In this document: one piece after another, positions 5,301 through 8,485 of the stretch
How positions within the stretch are numbered: the stretch's first letter is position 1
Layout of the letters: every line of letters starts with the position of its first letter
From: Terriglobia bacterium
Lineage (GTDB): Bacteria > Acidobacteriota > Terriglobia > UBA7540
DNA: 8,485 bases
Direction: 5' to 3'
Assembly: GCA_020072905.1 (NCBI GenBank)
Contig: JAIQGB010000171.1
Span: forward strand, 1 to 8,485
Notes under the pieces: generated by a model
Databases searched by the model: none
Told to the model about the DNA's origin: nothing
The model's input: the letters and a program-made list of their open reading frames with translations, nothing else
Translations under genes and position numbers: made by a program

Positions 5301-7157
5301 CCAGCTCTGCCCTTCCCGCTTCCCGATAGCGTTCGGCTTCTGGACGTAACGAACGGGAACGGCAGCTTGACGGGCTTCACAGGCGTGGATCCCAATAACC
5401 TCCCAGTCACTATCGCCAACAATCTCGTCAACTTTGGTTGGGAGTACGTCTGGCACTGCCATATCCTTGGGCATGAAGAGAACGACATGATGCGGCCCAT
5501 CGTCTTCCAGGTGGCGCCGGATGCGCCCTCGAATCTGACCGCTAGCTCTCCTGCCACCGGACCTTTCGCAGTGAATCTGGATTGGATTGACAACTCCGCC
5601 AGCGAGAGCCGCTTCGCTATCCAGAGGGCAACCGATAACTTGTTCACGCTGAATGTAACCAACTTCACGGCTTCAGCGAGCACTCCCAATACGGCCTATG
5701 GTGGGCACGTAACGTTCTCTGACACCTCGGCTTCCAAGAACCAGACGTATTTCTACCGGGTGCAAGCGATCGACGACTTCACCCCGGTGAATCCGCTTCC
5801 GGCCCCTTGGCAAGCTGTGCCCCTCGCCTCTGCCTGGGTCACTACCCAGGTCGTAGTCATACCCATCGCCGGTGTAGCCCCGACATCACTAGCATTCGGG
5901 AACCAGCTGGTGGGTACGGCCAGCGCCGCTCAGACAGTGACGCTGTCGGATACAGGGGGCGGGAATTTGACGATCACCGCGATCGCGGCATCGGCTAACT
6001 ACGCCATCTCCGGCGGCACCTGCCCGGCCGGGGGAGGAACCCTGCTAGCAGGCACGAGCTGCACGATCAGCGTAACGTTCAACCCGACGACAACCGGTGC
6101 ACTACCTGGGACGCTGACCGTTACGGACGACAGCAACGGCACAGCCGGCAGCACGCAGACGGTCACCCTGAGCGGCACGGGCATTGCCCCAGTCGCGAGT
6201 GCATCCCCCTTGTCACTGAATTTCGGGGGCGTGGCCATCAATACAACCAGCCCAGCTCAGACGGTGACGCTGTCCAACACGGGGACCGGGCCGCTGACCA
6301 TCAACAGCATCACGGCCTCGGCTAACTTCGCGCGAAGCACTACCTGCGGCACGACCCTGGCACAAGGCGCGAACTGCACGATCAGTGTAACCTTCAGGCC
6401 GACCGCCAACACTACATATAATGGGTCGCTCACCATCAGCAGCAACGATCCAGCACATCCAACGATCACGGTCACGCTGAGTGGCTCGGGCGCCGGGCCT
6501 GTCCTCACTGTTACCCCTCCCTCGCTGGCCTTCGGCAATCAGAACCTCAATGTGACCAGCACCGCTCAGACCGTAACGGTGAGCAACACGGGGACCTTGA
6601 ACCTCACCCTCAACAGCATTAGTCTGACCGGCACCAACGCCAATCAGTTCGGTCAGACCAACACCTGCGGCCCCTTCCCGAGAACTCTGCTCACAGGCGC
6701 GTCCTGCACAGTCAACGTGACGTTCAGACCGACGACGACGGGTGCGAAGACCGCGTCGCTGAGTGTGAACCCCGCCGCTCCTGTAACTGCAAAGACGGTA
6801 GCGCTGACTGGCACGGGCGTTTCACTGACAACGGCCGTCACCCTGAATCCAACCAGTCTGGATTTCGGCAGGGTGACAGTCGGTCAGACGAGCGCGCCCC
6901 TGTCGGTCACGCTGACCAGTTCGGGAGGTTCCCCGGTGACTGTTACCAACGTCGGGATCAGCGGTGGCAACGCCGGCAACTTCGCCATCGTGGCGAACAA
7001 CTGCTTGACTACCCTGAACCCAGGCGCCACTTGCTCTGTCAGCGTCACGTTCACGCCGGCGACGAAGAACAGAGTTACGTCCAGCCTCGTCTTCACCGAC
7101 AACGCTCCTTCTGCCGGCAGTACGCAGAGCGTAGCGCTGGGCGGTAGAGGCAGGTAA
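2334..7157 (+). CDS. Giant secreted multicopper oxidase with FN3-like and four C-terminal ASH-type domains
   Basis: A 1607-residue exported oxidase that should couple one-electron oxidation of a substrate to reduction of oxygen to water. Residues 1-20 are a Sec (not twin-arginine) signal peptide. Residues 57-157 are a Gly-rich beta segment. Cupredoxin domains span roughly 195-1060. Copper ligands are complete: H300-L-H302 (HLHGG), H389-D-H391 (FFHDH), H938-F-I-H941-F-H943, and H1041-C1042-H1043 with H1047 and axial M1052. Thus the type 1 site is H938, C1042, H1047, M1052 and the trinuclear cluster has its eight His. Residues 1062-1175 look like fibronectin type III, and 1180-1607 are four ASH-type repeats. 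No sorting tail or membrane anchor follows. Typical laccases are 450-650 residues; the size and layout recall Leptothrix MofA and Geobacter OmpB (from memory, not aligned). A metal (Mn, Fe) or phenolic substrate is inference. Confidence 0.93.
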   Translation: MKKLLCIPLLLLFGGLVFGQVNNVPPCINGAVPPACTDYFGSANWANSPLPVGSVGSVAILSGGSGYLNGGSGLIPSALPPTPPNPYPANSVVVEDFYGAPLATGAIATATVTNGVITAVTVGAAPNGSGYIAPVVTITDATGSAGAGVIVSATLDPTSLLTGGMHKFVNTLPTTLGGLPVAAAELTPSFPNSQYYEIALVEYAQQMHLDLLSTTKLRGYVQVPTNSGTNTCTVATGLIPTYLGPVIVAQKDVPVRVKFTNCLPTTANGGNLFIPNDTTYMGAGMGPGGGSYSENRATLHLHGGATPWISDGTPHQWITPAGETTTPGFDKGDSQQNVPDMWFDANGQIIASCAALPTCAVAGATNDPGPGSATFFWTNQQGGRLMFFHDHAYGLTRLNVYVGEAAGYLLVDPAEETLLLNANAGVPGLLAPNTTPDLAHLVPLVIQDKTFVPSLDQLMGEDPTWSSVHGGGTPAGNLWFPHVYTTNQNPADAGGANAFGRWDYGPWFFPPQTSLSAATGGALELPCESSAFPGQVLQPTTACPTCGCPIIPNPSGTPEAFMDTPLVNGVAYPVLHVAPEAYRFRILSVGNDRTLNLSLFQAADKTGLPTTAGTAVGHSLATLCTSAAQAPNCTEVAMVPFSSAQNAAVPFPASWYTVVTNGFTFDDRAGGVPDPATMGPPFIQIGTEGGLLPAVAVVQPQPINYVYNRRDITVGNVLQHALLLGPAERADVIVDFTGRSGQTLMLYNDAPAPVPAADPRIDYYTGSPSQVDTGGAPSTLPGYGPNTRTIMQIVVDQPASGAPAFNLTNLQSALPGIFAATQPQIIIPEPAYQVASGGNSTTLTQTGISDNTITYTPVGATSPVTYTDEQKAIQELFTLDYGRMNATLGVEIPLTNFLTQTTIPYGYIDPPTEIIQDATIAGITPQFWKITHNGVDTHFIHFHLMNVQVINRVGWDGAKRAPDANELGWKETVRMNPLEDILVALKPIRPALPFPLPDSVRLLDVTNGNGSLTGFTGVDPNNLPVTIANNLVNFGWEYVWHCHILGHEENDMMRPIVFQVAPDAPSNLTASSPATGPFAVNLDWIDNSASESRFAIQRATDNLFTLNVTNFTASASTPNTAYGGHVTFSDTSASKNQTYFYRVQAIDDFTPVNPLPAPWQAVPLASAWVTTQVVVIPIAGVAPTSLAFGNQLVGTASAAQTVTLSDTGGGNLTITAIAASANYAISGGTCPAGGGTLLAGTSCTISVTFNPTTTGALPGTLTVTDDSNGTAGSTQTVTLSGTGIAPVASASPLSLNFGGVAINTTSPAQTVTLSNTGTGPLTINSITASANFARSTTCGTTLAQGANCTISVTFRPTANTTYNGSLTISSNDPAHPTITVTLSGSGAGPVLTVTPPSLAFGNQNLNVTSTAQTVTVSNTGTLNLTLNSISLTGTNANQFGQTNTCGPFPRTLLTGASCTVNVTFRPTTTGAKTASLSVNPAAPVTAKTVALTGTGVSLTTAVTLNPTSLDFGRVTVGQTSAPLSVTLTSSGGSPVTVTNVGISGGNAGNFAIVANNCLTTLNPGATCSVSVTFTPATKNRVTSSLVFTDNAPSAGSTQSVALGGRGR
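2502..2804 (+). other. GGSGY-type glycine-rich beta segment in the N-terminus of the oxidase
   Basis: Residues 57-157 of the oxidase lie between the signal peptide and the first cupredoxin domain. They contain SGGSGYLN (62-69) and NGSGYIAPVVTIT (127-139), flanking ATATVTNGVITAVTVG (108-123). This pattern resembles the GGSGYTSAPTVTI-type repeat found in phage tail and bacterial surface proteins. It is not part of the usual multicopper oxidase fold. Its presence suggests an appended beta-structured module for surface display or ligand contact; the function is inferred. Confidence 0.55.
5517..5858 (+). other. Fibronectin type III-like domain in the oxidase
   Basis: Residues 1062-1175 directly follow the last copper motif. 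They start PDAPSNLTASSP, then VNLDWIDNSASESRFAIQR, and close with TYFYRVQAIDDF. The proline-rich entry, the W in strand B and the YFYRVQA strand are classical FN3 landmarks. It probably acts as a spacer between the catalytic part and the ASH-type repeats. Confidence 0.75.
5871..7154 (+). repeat. Four tandem ASH-type (choice-of-anchor D) repeats
   Basis: Four units of about 105-110 residues cover oxidase residues 1180-1284, 1285-1388, 1389-1495 and 1496-1607. Each starts with a P-x-S-L-x-F-G strand, continues with a T(V)TLSNTGT-like strand, and has a Cys pair 10-13 residues apart just before an SVTF strand: C1230/C1243, C1338/C1348, C1445/C1458, C1557/C1567. Units 1-3 end in a SGTG-like turn. 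The Cys pairs are probably disulfides, consistent with an extracytoplasmic location. Units 1 and 2 also share DNA blocks (5928-5947 and 6255-6274 match at 19 of 20 bases; 6059-6070 and 6374-6385 are identical), pointing to an internal duplication. Confidence 0.85.
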
Positions 7158-7183
7158 ACAAGTACGGTGGTCTTTAACAACTC

Positions 7184-7218
7184 GGGGAGGGAAGAATTCT
7201 TCCCTCCCCTTCTTTTTT
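7184..7218 (+). terminator. Intrinsic terminator after the multicopper oxidase
   Basis: GGGGAGGGAAGAA (7184-7196) is followed immediately by its exact reverse complement (7197-7209), a perfect 26-base palindrome centred on GAATTC, then TTCTTTTTT (7210-7218). It begins 27 bases after the oxidase stop. The other side has no T-run on the opposite strand, so it acts for + strand transcription only and separates the oxidase unit from the FKBP gene. Confidence 0.9.
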
Positions 7219-7248
7219 CCGCTCACCCACGCTGCAATCATAAAATCG

Positions 7249-7278
7249 GTGACAAGCCCCAATCTTCGGTGTGAAAAT
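7249..7278 (+). promoter_or_regulatory. Weak candidate sigma-70 promoter for the FKBP gene
   Basis: GTGACA (7249-7254) and GAAAAT (7273-7278) are separated by 18 bases and match the -35 and -10 consensus at 5 and 4 of 6 positions. Because a strong terminator lies just upstream, the FKBP gene needs its own promoter, which raises the plausibility of this otherwise weak match. Confidence 0.3.
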
Positions 7279-7302
7279 GTTGGTCCTAGGAGAGGAGTTG
7301 GA

Positions 7303-8025
7303 ATGAGTATGCGATGGATGATGGTACTCGGAATGGTGCTGCTGACGGGGGTCGCGCCCGCGCAGGACACTCCGGCGCTGAAGACCGAGAAGGACAAGGT
7401 TAGCTATGCCCTCGGCGTGGACCTTGGGCACCAACTTAAAAAGCTATCCATAGATGTGGACCCGGCCGTCTTTGGTCAGGGGCTGACAGACGCCCTTTCC
7501 GGCAGTAAGGCGCTGCTGACTGAAGCGGAGGTCAGCGCCGCCATAGCCAGACTCCCGGCCGACGTAAAACTGAGGAGCGCGCAGGCCATGACGGGGACGA
7601 GCAACCAAGCCCTGCTGGCACAAATGGCGGAGGAGAACAAGAAAGCGGGAGAGGCTTTCCTGGCGGAGAATAAGACCAAGGAAGGCGTCGTGACCCTGCC
7701 AAGCGGGTTGCAGTACAAGATCCTCAAGGCAGGAGACGGCAAGAAGCCTACGCTCGACGACACGGTCGTCTGCCATTACCGGGCCACCCTCCTCAACGGG
7801 ACAGAGTTCTTCAATTCCTACAAGCGCAACCAACCGATGACCGTCGCGGTCAACGGAGTCATTAAGGGCTGGACCGAGGCGCTCCAGCTCATGCCCGTTG
7901 GGTCCAAATGGCAGCTCGTCGTCCCCCCTAACCTCGCCTACGGCGAGCTTGGCTCCGGACCTATCGGGCCCAACTCCACCCTCATCTACGAGGTGGAACT
8001 GATCTCCATCAAAGAGAAACCCTGA
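7303..8025 (+). CDS. Periplasmic FKBP-type peptidyl-prolyl isomerase, FkpA/Mip-like
   Basis: A 240-residue folding catalyst for prolyl bonds of exported proteins. Residues 1-20 are a Sec signal peptide (MSMRWMMVLGMVLLTGVAPA). Residues 31-84 resemble the FKBP N-terminal dimerisation domain (KVSYALGVDLGHQLKKL). A helical linker with ENKKAGEAFLAENKTKEGV spans about 100-129, and 130-236 form the FKBP fold. Pocket residues include Y159, F169, W190 in VIKGWTEALQLMPVG, and Y213 in LAYGE; the GPIGPNSTLIYEVELISI ending is typical. At residue 170 a Phe replaces the Asp normally following the pocket Phe (EFFNSYKR against the usual EFDNSYKR or EFDSSYKR). ATG 7303 is preferred over GTG 7249 because GAGGAG (7292-7297) lies 5 bases before it and the signal peptide starts there; ATG 7309 is a less well-spaced alternative. 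It sits downstream of a strong terminator, so it is its own unit, convergent with the glgX remnant. Confidence 0.93.
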   Translation: MSMRWMMVLGMVLLTGVAPAQDTPALKTEKDKVSYALGVDLGHQLKKLSIDVDPAVFGQGLTDALSGSKALLTEAEVSAAIARLPADVKLRSAQAMTGTSNQALLAQMAEENKKAGEAFLAENKTKEGVVTLPSGLQYKILKAGDGKKPTLDDTVVCHYRATLLNGTEFFNSYKRNQPMTVAVNGVIKGWTEALQLMPVGSKWQLVVPPNLAYGELGSGPIGPNSTLIYEVELISIKEKP

Positions 8026-8187
8026 GGCAGGCTGCGAGGCCCGGCAGTCCGTGCCCTGCGACACCTCACGGCATGCTGAATATGTCCCCGAGACCGTCGT
8101 CCTGACAAGTGGCTCCGCTCTGCTCAGGGCGGCCCGCCAGGAAGGACTGCCGATTCCTGTCCACCCGCCTCGAAAAAAGGCATCTCC
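8026..8187. other. Junction between the FKBP gene and the broken glgX remnant
   Basis: No gene is supported in these 162 bases. Minus-strand frames remain open by chance, and one continues antisense through the FKBP gene to 7444, but none resumes the debranching-enzyme sequence lost at 8188. No hairpin with a T-run was seen for the FKBP transcript. Confidence 0.6.
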
Positions 8188-8485
8188 CCGTCCCTGATAC
8201 AAATCGGAACTGCCGGCCAGGCGAGAGGCGAGATCGGCCACCAGCCCGGGATCGCCCTTGACGAAGCGGCGGACATCGTCGCGATAGCGGCCGTTCCATT
8301 CGGCCCAGCGGTCGCCGGGGAAATGCCCGATCTGGTATAAGCCGGCGGCATCCCACGCTTCCGCCATCAACTTCGCATCCGCCAGGTCCTCATCCAGTTC
8401 GATCTGCCAGACCAGCGGGGGATGAACGGCGGGCGTTCCAGTGTGCAGCGGGTGCTGGACGGCATCGCGGCGGCGGAAAAAGCTG
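8188..8485 (-). pseudogene. glgX: Glycogen debranching enzyme GlgX, broken remnant, gene start beyond the right edge
   Basis: Read on the minus strand from the right edge, about 99 residues match the middle of a GH13 glycogen debranching enzyme (isoamylase/GlgX type): PPLVWQIELDEDLADAKL, then MAEAWDAAGLYQIGHFPGD, RWAEWNGRYRDDVRRFVKGD, and SRLAGSSDLYQ. The catalytic acid/base Glu (AEAWD) is present; the nucleophile Asp region should lie beyond the right edge. In intact enzymes the next block is a (S)xNFVTxHDGF-type motif with the third catalytic Asp. Here similarity stops abruptly near 8194 and none of the three minus frames downstream restores it. The open frame runs on antisense through the FKBP gene to 7444, which I regard as accidental. 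GlgX is normally about 700 residues, so roughly the last third or more is missing. A C-terminally truncated protein without the HDGF region should not be active. Confidence 0.8.

Noticed and set aside
7444..8187. Continuation of the glgX frame through the FKBP gene
   Set aside because: Similarity to GlgX ends near 8194 and the rest is antisense to the FKBP coding sequence, so the frame is open by chance.

Overview
The window looks like chromosomal DNA from a Gram-negative, GC-rich bacterium, most likely an acidobacterium (Acidobacteriota). That is inferred from protein style: NarL-type response regulators whose receiver ends in an AVEALSRH-like helix, a small PilZ protein, a FkpA/Mip-like FKBP with a Sec signal peptide, and a very large secreted enzyme ending in repeated ASH-type (choice-of-anchor D) domains. 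No ribosomal RNA, tRNA or phylogenetic marker is present, so the assignment is tentative.

Layout on the + strand. Bases 2-205 hold the end of a response-regulator receiver that stops without its DNA-binding domain. After a 288-base gap comes a complete NarL/FixJ-type regulator (494-1171). A 379-base stretch without a convincing gene leads to a short PilZ protein (1551-1907), which may carry a frameshift at its 3' end. Next is a tight two-gene unit: a small basic secreted protein of unknown function (2062-2337) that overlaps by ATGA the start of a 1607-residue secreted multicopper oxidase (2334-7157). A perfect 26-base palindrome followed by a T-rich run (7184-7218) closes that unit. A periplasmic FKBP-type prolyl isomerase (7303-8025) follows. 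The window ends in a convergent, broken glycogen-debranching enzyme gene on the minus strand (8188-8485).

The centrepiece is the multicopper oxidase. All four copper-binding motifs are intact. The catalytic part is preceded by a glycine-rich GGSGY-type beta segment and followed by a fibronectin type III-like domain and four ASH-type repeats, each with a cysteine pair. Its size and layout recall the large exported oxidases of metal-transforming bacteria (Leptothrix MofA, Geobacter OmpB), so an extracellular metal- or phenolic-oxidising role is a reasonable but untested inference. The coupled small basic protein is the best candidate for a previously undescribed partner. The regulators and PilZ protein upstream suggest signalling context, but nothing in the sequence ties them directly to the oxidase.
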